Below the pieces are notes generated by a model. The model worked only from the letters and a program-made list of their open reading frames with translations, made no database searches and had not been told where the DNA came from. The translations under genes were made by a program, and so were the position numbers. Of a DNA stretch of 64,000 bases, positions 7,914 to 16,849 are shown in pieces; the stretch's first letter is position 1; each line of letters starts with the position of its first letter. The DNA is taken from assembly GCA_002392915.1 (NCBI GenBank), contig DGHQ01000010.1, forward strand, positions 1 through 64,000. The letters are read 5' to 3'. This DNA comes from Bacteroidales bacterium UBA3844. GTDB taxonomy: Bacteria; Bacteroidota; Bacteroidia; Bacteroidales; Paludibacteraceae.

Positions 7914-9764
7914 ATGATTAAAACAAATTGTGCAAAACTTAACACATGGGTTAAGATGTGGGCTGATATCATGCAGCCAGAGAACGTCGTTCTATGTGAT
8001 GGTTCTGATGCAGAGTTCACTCGCCTAATGGATGAGTGTGTTGCAGAGGGTTTGGCAAAGAAGCTAAACGAGAAGAAGCGTCCAAACAGCTACTATTTCC
8101 AGTCTGATCCTTCAGATGTTGCTCGTGTAGAGGGTCGTACATTCATCTGCTCACGCAAGCAGGAGGATGCTGGTCCTACAAACAACTGGATGGATCCAAA
8201 GGAGATGAAGAGAATCCTTATCGGCAAGTATACTGGTTGTATGAAGGGTCGTACAATGTACGTTATCCCATTCTCAATGGGTCCTCTAGGTGGCCCTATC
8301 TCTCAGCTTGGTGTTGAGATCACAGATTCAGCTTACGTAGTTGGTTCAATGAAGATCATGACTCGTATGGGTGCTGGTGCTCTTAAGCTAATCGAGGAGA
8401 AGAATGACTTTATCCCTTGTGTCCACTCAGTAGGTAAGCCATTGCCAGATGGTCTTAAGGATGCTAAGTGGGCTTGCGCTCCAATCGACGACAAGTACAT
8501 CGTACAGTTCCCAGAGGAGCGCGAGATTTGGACATACGGTTCAGGTTACGGTGGTAACGCATTGCTTGGTAAGAAGTGTTTCGCTCTTCGTATCGCATCT
8601 AAGATGGCTCAGGAAGAGGGTTGGTTGGCAGAGCACATGCTTATCCTTAAGCTTACTAAGGAGGCTACAAAGGAGACTAAGTGTGTATGTGCAGCATTCC
8701 CATCAGCATGTGGTAAGACAAACTTGGCTATGCTTATCCCAACTATTCCAGGATGGAAGGTTGAGACAATCGGAGACGATATCGCTTGGATGAAGTTCGA
8801 CGAGGAGGGTTACCTTCGCGCAATCAACCCAGAGGCAGGTTTCTTCGGTGTAGCTCCTTATACTTCAGCTAAGACAAACAAGAACGCTCTTGACTCTTGC
8901 AGCAAGAACACTATCTTCACAAACGTAGGATACACTCCTGACGGTGACATTTGGTGGGAAGGAATCGGTTACCCATGTCCTAAGGGTACAATCGACTGGA
9001 AGGGTAACGTTGTAAACGATCCTGAGTCTCGTGACGAGGATAAGAATCCAGTCGCTCACAAGAACTCACGTTTCGCTGCTCCTGCTGCTAACTGTCCAGG
9101 TATCGCTTCAGACTGGGAGTCTCCAAAGGGTGTTAAGGTTGATGCTATCCTATTTGGTGGTCGTCGTCCTAACACAGTTCCATTGGTACACGAGGCTGAG
9201 GATTGGGCACACGGTGTATTCATGGGATCTATCGTAGGTTCTGAGGTTACAGCTGCTGCTATCGGTTTGAAGGCTGGTGTTCGTCGTGACCCATTCGCTA
9301 TGTTGCCATTCTGTGGTTACAACATGGGAGACTACTTCCAGCACTGGATCGACATGGAGAAATTGCCACAGGCTAAGGGTGGTAAGCACATGCCTAAGAT
9401 CTTCTTCGTTAACTGGTTCCGTCGTGATAAGGAGAACCCAGCTCTTAAATCAGAGCACGGATTCTTGTGGCCAGGTTACGGTGATAACAGCCGTGTATTG
9501 GCTTACATCTTCGATCGTTGCAACGGTGAGGGTAAGACAGTTGATACTCCAATCGGAAAGGTTCCTGCTCCAGGCCAGATCAACATCGAGGGCTTGAAGA
9601 GCTGCTACAACGAGGAGACAATGAAGGCTGTTCTAGCTGTTAACGTTGACGAGTGGAAGGAAGAGGTTAGTCGTATCGAAGAGCACTATGCTAAGTTCGC
9701 TGGACACCTTCCTAAGGAGCTAAGCGACCGCTTGGCTATCTTGAAGCAGCGTCTAGGTATGTAA
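7914..9764 (+). CDS. pckG: Phosphoenolpyruvate carboxykinase (GTP type)
   Basis: Interconverts oxaloacetate and PEP using GTP. In fibre-fermenting Bacteroidota the carboxylating direction feeds succinate production, but the direction here is inference. At 616 residues it has the length of the GTP-dependent family, and the P-loop reads FPSACGKTNLAML (Lys268, Thr269) with the family's Cys266. Other signatures include YGSGYGGNALLGKKCFALRIAS, ETIGDDIAWM and FFVNWFRRD. Codon choice is strongly restricted (GAG, AAG, AAC, CGT, GGT preferred) compared with the neighbours, as in highly expressed genes. It is monocistronic, with a strong terminator directly downstream. Confidence 0.97.
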   Translation: MIKTNCAKLNTWVKMWADIMQPENVVLCDGSDAEFTRLMDECVAEGLAKKLNEKKRPNSYYFQSDPSDVARVEGRTFICSRKQEDAGPTNNWMDPKEMKRILIGKYTGCMKGRTMYVIPFSMGPLGGPISQLGVEITDSAYVVGSMKIMTRMGAGALKLIEEKNDFIPCVHSVGKPLPDGLKDAKWACAPIDDKYIVQFPEEREIWTYGSGYGGNALLGKKCFALRIASKMAQEEGWLAEHMLILKLTKEATKETKCVCAAFPSACGKTNLAMLIPTIPGWKVETIGDDIAWMKFDEEGYLRAINPEAGFFGVAPYTSAKTNKNALDSCSKNTIFTNVGYTPDGDIWWEGIGYPCPKGTIDWKGNVVNDPESRDEDKNPVAHKNSRFAAPAANCPGIASDWESPKGVKVDAILFGGRRPNTVPLVHEAEDWAHGVFMGSIVGSEVTAAAIGLKAGVRRDPFAMLPFCGYNMGDYFQHWIDMEKLPQAKGGKHMPKIFFVNWFRRDKENPALKSEHGFLWPGYGDNSRVLAYIFDRCNGEGKTVDTPIGKVPAPGQINIEGLKSCYNEETMKAVLAVNVDEWKEEVSRIEEHYAKFAGHLPKELSDRLAILKQRLGM

Positions 9765-9791
9765 TTCATTTGAATTGTCATATAAATAGCA

Positions 9792-9822
9792 AAGCCGCAT
9801 CAGAAATGGTGCGGCTTTTTTT
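9792..9822 (+). terminator. Rho-independent terminator after pckG
   Basis: Stem AAGCCGCA (9792-9799) pairs with TGCGGCTT (9810-9817) across a 10-base loop and is followed by a T run. Confidence 0.9.
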
Positions 9823-9861
9823 CGATGTATGGAGCATATTTATATATTTTTTTGTCTGTTT

Positions 9862-9892
9862 TTTGGAAAATAAAGAAAAACGACTATTTTTG
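9862..9892 (+). promoter_or_regulatory. Promoter for the xylanase/esterase gene
   Basis: TTTG at 9862-9865, a 19-base spacer and TATTTTTG at 9885-9892 match the Bacteroidota -33/-7 consensus. The predicted transcript has a leader of about 145 bases before the ATG at 10044, long enough for post-transcriptional control. I see no known riboswitch in it. Confidence 0.6.
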
Positions 9893-10043
9893 TCGGGTGT
9901 TAGTGATCATATTTTACTGACACATTTGCCAATGAAGTGGAAAACAAGATGGTAAGCGTACCGTCGACCTTTATTGAATAGCGACATAAACACTAGAAAC
10001 TCGATTTGTATTAGAACTCAATTAACATTAACACATTAATAAA

Positions 10044-13000
10044 ATGAAGAACACTAAACTGTTTATTATTGCGACTTTAGCAATGCTGCTGGGGTCGTTT
10101 GTGAATAGTTCTGCGGCACCAGACCCGAACTTTCACATTTATCTGTGCTTCGGTCAGTCCAATATGGAAGGCCAGGGCAACATCGAAAATCAAGACAAAA
10201 GTGTAGACAAACGTTTCCAGGTACTTTGCTCCTACGACAATTGTGGTAGCCGCAAAAAGGGCAGCTGGTACGACGCTACTCCTCCATTGTCGTGCTGTAG
10301 CGGTGCTCATCTAGGACCTGTAGATTATTTCGGACGTACATTGGTCAAGAACCTTCCTGAGAACATCAAGGTAGGAGTGTCGGTTGTGGCTATTGCTGGT
10401 TGTGACATCCAGTTGTTCGAGAAGGAAAACTACAAGAGCTATCGTGCGGAGTCGTACATGCAGGGCACAATCCAGTCTTATGGTGGCAATCCTTACGGTC
10501 GTTTGGTGGAGATGGGTAAAGAGGCCCAGAAAGTTGGTGTCATCAAAGGAATCCTTCTTCATCAAGGTGAAACTAACACAGGTCAGAACAATTGGCCAAG
10601 CCGTGTAAAGGCAATTTACAACGATTTGATCAAGGATTTGGGTCTAAACGCTGCTGATGTACCTTTGTTGGTCGGTGAGGTTGTGCGTACAGATCAGGGA
10701 GGTCAGTGCGGTAGCATGAACAATATTATCGCTAACGTGCCAAGCACTATCCCTAACTCTTATGTGATCTCGGCTAAAGGTCTTGGACATAAGGGAGATA
10801 ACCTTCATTTCTCTTCAGCAAGCTACCGTACATTAGGTGAGCGCTATGCTGAGCAGATGTTGAAAGTGTTGAAGTATGACCCTTCACAAGGTGGTGGCGA
10901 AGCCCAGCAAGGCGGAGGTCAGCAGGGTGGTGGCTCTACATCAAACTGCGTCGATCCATGCTCTTACAAGACTAAATATTCTGGTGGTACAACAATCACA
11001 AGCAATGGCGTGAAGGATGTCGGCAACGGCTATAACGTCGAGATGTGGCGCGACGGTAATTCAGGAAACATGACTGTGTTCGGCGGCAAGGCTGACTGTG
11101 CGTTCAAGGCAAGCTGGAACAATTCCGGCGACTACTTGGCTCGTGTAGGTTACTATGATGGAGCTGCCACTAAGAAATATACTGATCTAGGTGAGATCTA
11201 TGCCGTCTACAACTATTCAAAGAGCGGAAACGGCGGTGGAAGCTACTCTTACATCGGTATCTATGGTTGGACTAAGAATCCGTTGATCGAGTACTATATT
11301 GTGGACGACTCATTTACTCCTAATGGTGGAGGTATGTTCTGGAACGCAAACAACAAGGGTACATACACTGTGGATGGCGTGACTTACACTTTGAAGGTTG
11401 GTCAGAGAAACAACGCTCCTTCAATTGAGGGTAACACTAACTTCCAGCAGATCTTTGCTGTCCGTTCTTCTTACCAGACTTGCGGTACTATCAATGTGAC
11501 TGAGCACTTCAAAAACTGGGAAAAACTTGGTGTGAGACTTGGTGGAATCTACGACTGTAAGATTCTTTGTGAGGTAGGCGGTGGATCTGGATCTATCGAG
11601 TACACTTGCGCAAGTATGTCGTGGAAGGGACAGAAGAGTTCACTTGGTGATTTGAGCTGCAGCGAAGGTGGAAGCCAGGGCGGCGGTGAGCAACAGCAAG
11701 GTGGTGTCTCTACTGTAGAGCAGAAACCATACAAAGACGCTATCAAAATTCCTGGTAAATTGGAAGGTGAGCACTACGACATAGGCGGAAACGGCAATGC
11801 TTATAATGATACCGATGATCAAAATGAGGGAGACGCAAAATTCCGTACAGACGAAGGTGTTGATATCGTGAAGGGTGGAACAGGTATGGCTATCGGTTAC
11901 ACAACTTCAAGCGAGTGGTTGGAGTATACAATTGATGTGGAGAAAACATTCAAATATGATTTGACAGCCAACGCATCTAATGGAGGCGGCGACATCAATT
12001 TCGACGTATATATCGACGATAAGAAGGTGGCTTCTTTCGAAGGAAGTTCAACAGGCAGCTGGGATACTTACACAGCATTGAAGACAACAACAGATGAAAT
12101 CAAGGCTGGTAAGCATATCTTGAAAGTTAAGTTTGGCAGCAACAACAACAATTTGGATTACATTGAGTTTGCTGAGGCTGATACATCTTCACACGGTGGA
12201 CAAGGAGGACAAGGAGGCCATCAGGGAGGCTCTTACATTGCTCCAGGCGAATATCCTTTGAGCTACGACGTTGAAAACACAGGAGCTGCATGCGAAGATC
12301 CAGTTTCTTTGAACAAGAACAATCTTAAATCATGCAGGACATTGCCTAACCCATTTGAGTGGGCAAATGGTAATGGTAAGGTGACTGATTTCTGCGACTG
12401 GTCTTGCCGTCGTAACGAAATCAAGCGTGAGATTGAGTATTGGGAGATTGGAGAAAAGCCTAAGTTTGATAAACTTGAAGCTTCTTACTCTGGAGGAACG
12501 TTGACAGTCACAGTATATAACGGAAGCAATAAGCTTACGTTGACAAGTAAGATTTCTGTGCCATCAGGCAACGGACCACATCCAATTGTGATTGGTATGG
12601 ACGGCAACACAGGAAGTTTGAGCTCTTCTTATTTCTCTAAGTGTATTCAGGTGCCATTCACTCACTCTCAGATTGCTGAGTACAATTCAGGATTTGGCGG
12701 TGGTGGAAGAAGTCAGAACGACCCATTCTATAAGTTGTATCCTGGAACATTCAACACAAAAGCTGACTACTGTGCATGGTCATGGGGTATCAGCCGTTTG
12801 ATCGATGGTTTGGAGATTGTTAAGGATAAGATCAAGGCTGATCTTGGACATATAGCAGTGACAGGATGTTCATACGCAGGTAAGATGGCATTGTATGCAG
12901 GTGCATTTGATGAGCGTATCGCGTTGACAATCGCACAAGAGTCTGGTGGTGGCGGTGTCAACTCATGGCGTGTAAGTTCAGAAATCGGATCAGACGTTGA

Positions 13001-13733
13001 GGGTATTTCCAACACTAACTACGACTGGTTCTTGAACAGCTTCAAGAGCAACTTCCAGTCGCAGATCGACAAGTTGCCTTACGACCATCATGAATTGATC
13101 GCAATGATTGCTCCACGTGCTTTCTTGGCATTCGGAAATCCTGATTATGTATGGTTGGGAGATGCGTCTGGTTATGCGTCATTGAAGGCTGCGGAAGAGG
13201 TTTGGAAAGCGATGGGCATTGAGGACCGTTTCGGTTATGTGATCGAGGGTGGTCACTCTCACTGTCAGGCTTCAGGTAACCAAAACAAGGCTGCTCAGGC
13301 TTACATCAACAAATTCTTGTTCGGTGACAATTCTCAAAACACTAAAGTGCGTACTTCTACAGTAAGCAGCAACCACAGCAGCGGTAAGTTTGATTGGGGT
13401 GGACATAAGATTGAGCATAAGGGTTGTGGCGAAACAGGTTTATATGAGACAGAGAGCAATTTGGATGAGAACAACGGTTACTATTTGTCGCAGAACAGAC
13501 CAAACCCTACAAACGGTGAGACAATGATCGACTTCACTATTGCGGATAATTCATTTGTGACTATCGACCTTTACAACAGTTTAGGAGTTAAGGTTAAGGG
13601 TATCGTTTCCGACGAGTATTCAGCAGGAAGTCATACTGTGACATTCTCTGTAGGCAACTTGCCACAAGGATTCTATTTCTATGTCATGAATGCCAACGGT
13701 TATGTTGACAGCAAGACTATGATAGTAAAATAA
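10044..13733 (+). CDS. Multimodular xylan enzyme: CE6 - GH11 - CBM6 - CE15 - T9SS tail
   Basis: A 1229-residue secreted enzyme with four functional modules joined by Gly/Gln/Ser-rich linkers. After a signal peptide (about 1-25) comes a CE6-like SGNH acetyl-xylan esterase (about 30-280; CFGQSNMEGQG with Ser39, HQGET at 173-177, DNLHF with Asp252 and His255). Next is a GH11 xylanase (about 303-535; YSYIGIYGWTKNPLIEYYIVD with nucleophile Glu416, acid/base probably Glu510). A CBM6-like domain follows (about 565-711; SSEWLEYTIDV). Then a CE15 glucuronoyl esterase (about 735-1095; GCSYAGKMAL with Ser943, Glu966, His1073). The end (about 1145-1229, QNRPNPTNGETMIDF to KTMIVK) is a T9SS sorting domain. 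Together it would remove acetyl groups, cut the xylan backbone and cleave lignin-glucuronate esters. Module family assignments are from motifs only. Confidence 0.9.
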   Translation: MKNTKLFIIATLAMLLGSFVNSSAAPDPNFHIYLCFGQSNMEGQGNIENQDKSVDKRFQVLCSYDNCGSRKKGSWYDATPPLSCCSGAHLGPVDYFGRTLVKNLPENIKVGVSVVAIAGCDIQLFEKENYKSYRAESYMQGTIQSYGGNPYGRLVEMGKEAQKVGVIKGILLHQGETNTGQNNWPSRVKAIYNDLIKDLGLNAADVPLLVGEVVRTDQGGQCGSMNNIIANVPSTIPNSYVISAKGLGHKGDNLHFSSASYRTLGERYAEQMLKVLKYDPSQGGGEAQQGGGQQGGGSTSNCVDPCSYKTKYSGGTTITSNGVKDVGNGYNVEMWRDGNSGNMTVFGGKADCAFKASWNNSGDYLARVGYYDGAATKKYTDLGEIYAVYNYSKSGNGGGSYSYIGIYGWTKNPLIEYYIVDDSFTPNGGGMFWNANNKGTYTVDGVTYTLKVGQRNNAPSIEGNTNFQQIFAVRSSYQTCGTINVTEHFKNWEKLGVRLGGIYDCKILCEVGGGSGSIEYTCASMSWKGQKSSLGDLSCSEGGSQGGGEQQQGGVSTVEQKPYKDAIKIPGKLEGEHYDIGGNGNAYNDTDDQNEGDAKFRTDEGVDIVKGGTGMAIGYTTSSEWLEYTIDVEKTFKYDLTANASNGGGDINFDVYIDDKKVASFEGSSTGSWDTYTALKTTTDEIKAGKHILKVKFGSNNNNLDYIEFAEADTSSHGGQGGQGGHQGGSYIAPGEYPLSYDVENTGAACEDPVSLNKNNLKSCRTLPNPFEWANGNGKVTDFCDWSCRRNEIKREIEYWEIGEKPKFDKLEASYSGGTLTVTVYNGSNKLTLTSKISVPSGNGPHPIVIGMDGNTGSLSSSYFSKCIQVPFTHSQIAEYNSGFGGGGRSQNDPFYKLYPGTFNTKADYCAWSWGISRLIDGLEIVKDKIKADLGHIAVTGCSYAGKMALYAGAFDERIALTIAQESGGGGVNSWRVSSEIGSDVEGISNTNYDWFLNSFKSNFQSQIDKLPYDHHELIAMIAPRAFLAFGNPDYVWLGDASGYASLKAAEEVWKAMGIEDRFGYVIEGGHSHCQASGNQNKAAQAYINKFLFGDNSQNTKVRTSTVSSNHSSGKFDWGGHKIEHKGCGETGLYETESNLDENNGYYLSQNRPNPTNGETMIDFTIADNSFVTIDLYNSLGVKVKGIVSDEYSAGSHTVTFSVGNLPQGFYFYVMNANGYVDSKTMIVK

Positions 13734-13758
13734 ATCATATAGTAAACTCTAATTATCG

Positions 13759-13797
13759 CGCCATTGCGGGTTTGTATCTGCAATGGCGTTTTTTTAT
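13759..13797 (+). terminator. Rho-independent terminator after the xylan enzyme
   Basis: CGCCATTGC (13759-13767) pairs perfectly with GCAATGGCG (13780-13788), followed by seven or more T. Confidence 0.92.
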
Positions 13798-13815
13798 TGC
13801 TTTTTAAGAGAAATT

Positions 13816-13863
13816 GCACTTTGAAAGTGCAGAATTTACCACTTTTCTGCACTTTTGTAGTGC
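13816..13863 (+). promoter_or_regulatory. Paired operator-like palindromes before the ATPase gene
   Basis: GCACTTTGAAAGTGC at 13816-13830 and GCACTTTTGTAGTGC at 13849-13863 are two 15-base palindromes whose starts are 33 bases apart, about three helical turns. They sit just upstream of a -7-like TAATTTTG (13871-13878) for the ATPase gene. A second pair with the same spacing is found after the gene at 15177-15224. Role as binding sites is inference. Confidence 0.6.
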
Positions 13864-13896
13864 AATTTGCTAATTTTGTAGAAAAACATTTGGATT

Positions 13897-15072
13897 ATGG
13901 ATATAAATTTAGTGAACTATATGCAAAATCAGTTGCAAAACACTCCAACTGATTTTTACAGATATATGTTTGATAAAATAGATTGGCAGCAGCGTATGTT
14001 TGGACTTGTTGGTCCAAGAGGTGTCGGTAAAACGGTTCTGTTCTTACAGTACATAAAACAGAGACAAAATGATGAATTTTTGTTTTACGTCTCTGCTGAC
14101 AACACATATTTCTCCACTCACTCGCTTGTAGAACTTGCGGATCAATTTTCTAAAGAGGGAGGTAATCATTTGTTTATAGACGAGGTGCATAAGTATGCCA
14201 ACTGGTCGAGGGAACTTAAACAGATATACGACACTCATCCGGATTTGAAAGTTGCGTTCACGGGTTCTTCCGTCCTTGATATAACCAAGGGGGAGGCAGA
14301 CCTCAGTCGTCGTGCCCCGATTTATACAATGCAGGGACTTTCTTTCCGTGAATACCTTGCCATGTCGCATCATATAAATGTTTCAGTTCTTCCTTTGCAG
14401 GAGATCATTGAAAATAACCCATTTCCCATCGAAGGTGTTCCTCATCCGCTTCCACTATTTAAGGAATATTTGCGACGTGGGTACTATCCATTTGCAACTG
14501 ACAATTTGTTTGATGTGAAACTTAACCAAATCATCAATTTGACCATGGAAGTGGATATTCCACAATATGCGAATATGAATGTGTCAACAGGACGGAAATT
14601 AAAGAAACTTTTGGGCATAATCGCTATGAGTGTTCCATTCAAACCGGTTATGGATAAGATAGCAAAAATGGTAAATGTAAGTAGAAACGACTTGTCTGAT
14701 TATTTCTTATATATGGAAAATTCAGGTATGATCGCCCAATTACGCGATACAACAAATGGCATTATGGGCTTGGGAAAAATAGAAAAGGTTTATTTGGACA
14801 ACCCTAATTTAGCTTATTTGCTGGGAGAGGAATCTTCAATTATCGGAAATATCCGAGAAACTTTTTTCTTTAACCAGATGCGAGTCCAGAACAAGGTGAT
14901 CGTTTCGAAACAATCTGATTTTGAGATTCAGGGAATGACGTTTGAAGTGGGTGGTAAAAATAAAGGACAGAAACAAATTTCCAGTGTAGAAAGGGGATAT
15001 ATTGTAAAAGATGACATTGAATATGGTTCAGACAATATCATTCCATTATGGATGTTTGGACTGAATTATTGA
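13897..15072 (+). CDS. Stand-alone AAA ATPase of the DUF4143 type
   Basis: A 391-residue protein with an N-terminal AAA domain: Walker A GPRGVGKTVL (residues 39-48, Lys45), Walker B LFIDEVHKY (about 91-99) and sensor-like FTGSSVLDI. A winged-helix region (about 255-320) and the C-terminal half follow the DUF4143 pattern (ENSGMIAQLRD, KVYLDNPNLAYLL, EVGGKNKGQKQI). Such ATPases are abundant and mobile in Bacteroidota and their cellular function is not established. The gene is flanked on both sides by the same pair of palindromes, and an inverted repeat with 15-base perfect arms follows its stop. The start at ATG 13897 follows a -7-like TAATTTTG. Confidence 0.85.
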   Translation: MDINLVNYMQNQLQNTPTDFYRYMFDKIDWQQRMFGLVGPRGVGKTVLFLQYIKQRQNDEFLFYVSADNTYFSTHSLVELADQFSKEGGNHLFIDEVHKYANWSRELKQIYDTHPDLKVAFTGSSVLDITKGEADLSRRAPIYTMQGLSFREYLAMSHHINVSVLPLQEIIENNPFPIEGVPHPLPLFKEYLRRGYYPFATDNLFDVKLNQIINLTMEVDIPQYANMNVSTGRKLKKLLGIIAMSVPFKPVMDKIAKMVNVSRNDLSDYFLYMENSGMIAQLRDTTNGIMGLGKIEKVYLDNPNLAYLLGEESSIIGNIRETFFFNQMRVQNKVIVSKQSDFEIQGMTFEVGGKNKGQKQISSVERGYIVKDDIEYGSDNIIPLWMFGLNY

Positions 15073-15073
15073 A

Positions 15074-15110
15074 TTTTGCAAATTGAAAGTTTAAGTTTCA
15101 ATTTGCAAAA
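15074..15110. repeat. Perfect inverted repeat after the ATPase gene
   Basis: Arms TTTTGCAAATTGAAA (15074-15088) and TTTCAATTTGCAAAA (15096-15110) are exact complements around a 7-base loop. It starts just after the stop codon. There is no T tract afterwards, so it may not be a simple intrinsic terminator; as AT-rich sequence it could terminate in both directions or mark an element boundary. Confidence 0.8.
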
Positions 15111-15176
15111 ATGATGATAAAATTATGGTTATCAGTTGTTTCAATGCTATGGTTGTATTTTTATGCCAGTATGTTT

Positions 15177-15224
15177 GCACTTCGAAAGTGCAAAATTTGC
15201 CACTTTTCTGCATTTCTGTAGTGC
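15177..15224. repeat. Second copy of the paired palindromes, with no gene behind it
   Basis: GCACTTCGAAAGTGC (15177-15191) and the decayed GCATTTCTGTAGTGC (15210-15224) have the same 33-base start-to-start spacing and the same intervening sequence type (ATTT-CCACTTTTCT) as the block at 13816-13863. No ATPase gene follows, so this may be the remnant of a lost tandem copy or the right-hand end of a duplicated unit. The 15073-15424 interval holds this block, the inverted repeat at 15074-15110 and a dispersed repeat at 15253-15371, but no gene I can support. Confidence 0.7.
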
Positions 15225-15252
15225 AATCTTTTAATTTGCCACTCTTCCCCAC

Positions 15253-15371
15253 GTGCGAGCCGTAGGCGAGCACATAAAATTTAATAAAACCACGGAGTCA
15301 CAAAATTTATAAAGAAAGGCTATTCCTTTTTATGAGGAAAAGAGGTTAGAATTCAATCAAAAAGTGGAAAA
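15253..15371. repeat. Dispersed repeat of about 120 bases, copy 1
   Basis: Begins GTGCGAGCCGTAGGCGAGCAC-like (first 20 bases GTGCGAGCCGTAGGCGAGCA), continues through AAAACCACGGAGTCACAAA, AGAAAGGCTATTCC and TATGAGGAAAAGAGG, and ends AAAAAGTGGAAAA. The same ordered blocks occur at 55230-55348, about 40 kb away, in the same orientation. It has no coding capacity that I can support and looks like a dispersed intergenic repeat family. Confidence 0.8.
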
Positions 15372-15424
15372 TGATTTGCGATTTACATACTTCACGTTAA
15401 TTATTCTTCAAAATAAATCAGTCT

Positions 15425-16381
15425 ATGAATAGAAATGAAATCGTAAGACAATATAAATGGCTGAGAATATTACGGGTATTCCTGATAATGTTTTCTGGAA
15501 TGCTGATGTTTCTGTTGGTTTATTTGGCTCTTCTTATGACAATTTTTTTATGTGTTGATTTATCCGAAAAGTTGGGGCCGAATGGAAGTTGGGTTTTTCT
15601 AATTTATGGAATATCTCTGAGTATGACGCTTGCTTATGTGTATAATATAGATGAATTAAAAAGAAGAAAATCCATTAAGAAGTTAGTATATAAGTCATCG
15701 AATATCTTGTTCCGACATTATGAGAAGAAATGGGGAATGACGGAGCCACAAATCAAAAACTATATAGCCAAAAGAGAGGAGTTAGGCAAACGTATGGATA
15801 TATACGTCTTCCCATATATCAGACGGTTCTGCAATCTTAATGAGGAAGGAAGAAAAGAGCAGGAGACCTTTTTGTCTGGGTATCTTAGTGAAGATGAGAT
15901 AATTTTCGTCTACCGACAGATATATTCAGATTCTTTGATGCCAGAGTTGAATAAGTATTGGCGAAAGAGACCTCTGTCGGAGAAGAAACCTTTGTTGGAC
16001 CTTCTTTTCAAACTTGCGATTGTGCAGGATGGAATACGCAATGATGAGTGGAATTTGTTGATGAGTATTATGATGCAATGGGGATTCAATAAAAACTATA
16101 TTGAATTTTATAAAGACAGATATTCTCCTTTGCGTACAGAATTTGATGAATTTGAATATAGAAGATCCGTGTCGACGGAGGACCATTCAGTCTCCTACTT
16201 AAAACCATATTTCGAGATCCTTGGTCTGGATGAGAATGCAACCGACGAGGAGATCAAACGTGCTTACCATAATCTGGCGTTACAGCATCATCCGGATCTG
16301 CCTAGAAATGCTGCAAGAATTGAGGAGTGTGAGACATTGATGGCGAAACTTAATGAAGCGTATGAGAAAATTAGAAAATAG
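15425..16381 (+). CDS. Membrane-anchored J-domain protein (TerB-like middle region)
   Basis: A 318-residue protein with two N-terminal membrane helices (about residues 18-48 and 55-75), a helical middle region resembling TerB (LLDLLFKLAIVQDGIRNDEWNLL style, about 185-235), and a C-terminal J domain (about 258-318) with the HPD motif at residues 289-291. This is the arrangement of DjlA-type co-chaperones, which recruit DnaK to the membrane. The J domain is at the very C-terminus, as in DjlA. The gene stands alone between repeat-rich regions, with no linked dnaK. Confidence 0.85.
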   Translation: MNRNEIVRQYKWLRILRVFLIMFSGMLMFLLVYLALLMTIFLCVDLSEKLGPNGSWVFLIYGISLSMTLAYVYNIDELKRRKSIKKLVYKSSNILFRHYEKKWGMTEPQIKNYIAKREELGKRMDIYVFPYIRRFCNLNEEGRKEQETFLSGYLSEDEIIFVYRQIYSDSLMPELNKYWRKRPLSEKKPLLDLLFKLAIVQDGIRNDEWNLLMSIMMQWGFNKNYIEFYKDRYSPLRTEFDEFEYRRSVSTEDHSVSYLKPYFEILGLDENATDEEIKRAYHNLALQHHPDLPRNAARIEECETLMAKLNEAYEKIRK

Positions 16382-16390
16382 GAATGATTT

Positions 16391-16477
16391 AAAATCAAAA
16401 GAAGGGAACTTCGCAGCCCCCTCCGTTCTAATTTAACCTAAACCTTAATTATGAAAAAATCTACCTGTTTTGTTTTC
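16391..16477 (-). ncRNA. Candidate small RNA, minus strand (family member 1)
   Basis: Reading the minus strand, a TTTTG -33 box (complement of 16510-16514), a 19-base spacer and TATCTTTG (complement of 16483-16490) form a near-consensus promoter. About 55-70 bases later a GC-rich hairpin (stem GGAGGG/CCCTTC, plus-strand 16401-16424) is followed by a T-rich run. The transcript would be about 85 bases with no convincing reading frame. It shares TTTTTCAT and an AAGGTT element with the candidate at 25561-25623. The rest of the 16382-16849 gap holds only AT-rich sequence and a -7-like box at 16827-16834. Confidence 0.55.
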
Positions 16478-16826
16478 TATTACAAAGATAGACCTTTTTT
16501 GTTTAACTCCAAAAGAAAATTAAACTTTTTTAACACTTTTTGCAATTTTTTTTGCTTCTACCCTTATGAAGGGTCAATTATTATCTTATGGCTTCTGAGT
16601 CTGATTGATTTTTATTCTTCTCATCTGATATGATTATGAAACATTTACGGCTGTTTTTCTAGTCGAATTGTAAAAATTTCTCTATATACAGTGACATTTT
16701 TAAGAAATTGGACAAAAAAAGAATCTTCATCACATGTATGTCGTTTGTTTTCGTAAATTTCTTAATTTTTCAATCTTAATTCTTAATTTTTCATAGTGCA
16801 TTCCTCCGTCTGCAAACAGAAAAAGT

Positions 16827-16834
16827 TATTTTTG
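16827..16834 (+). promoter_or_regulatory. Putative -7 box (TATTTTTG)
   Basis: TATTTTTG lies 16 bases before the start codon at 16850 and fits TAnnTTTG. No matching -33 TTTG was seen. Confidence 0.4.
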
Positions 16835-16849
16835 TAAAAAAATAGAAAA

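Noticed and set aside
9770..9955. Short frame after pckG
   Set aside because: It runs through the pckG terminator and promoter of the next gene and has no recognisable features.
16451..16633. Short plus-strand frame starting ATGAAAAAATC
   Set aside because: It is antisense to a candidate small RNA promoter and its product is a low-complexity Phe-rich string; no support as a gene.
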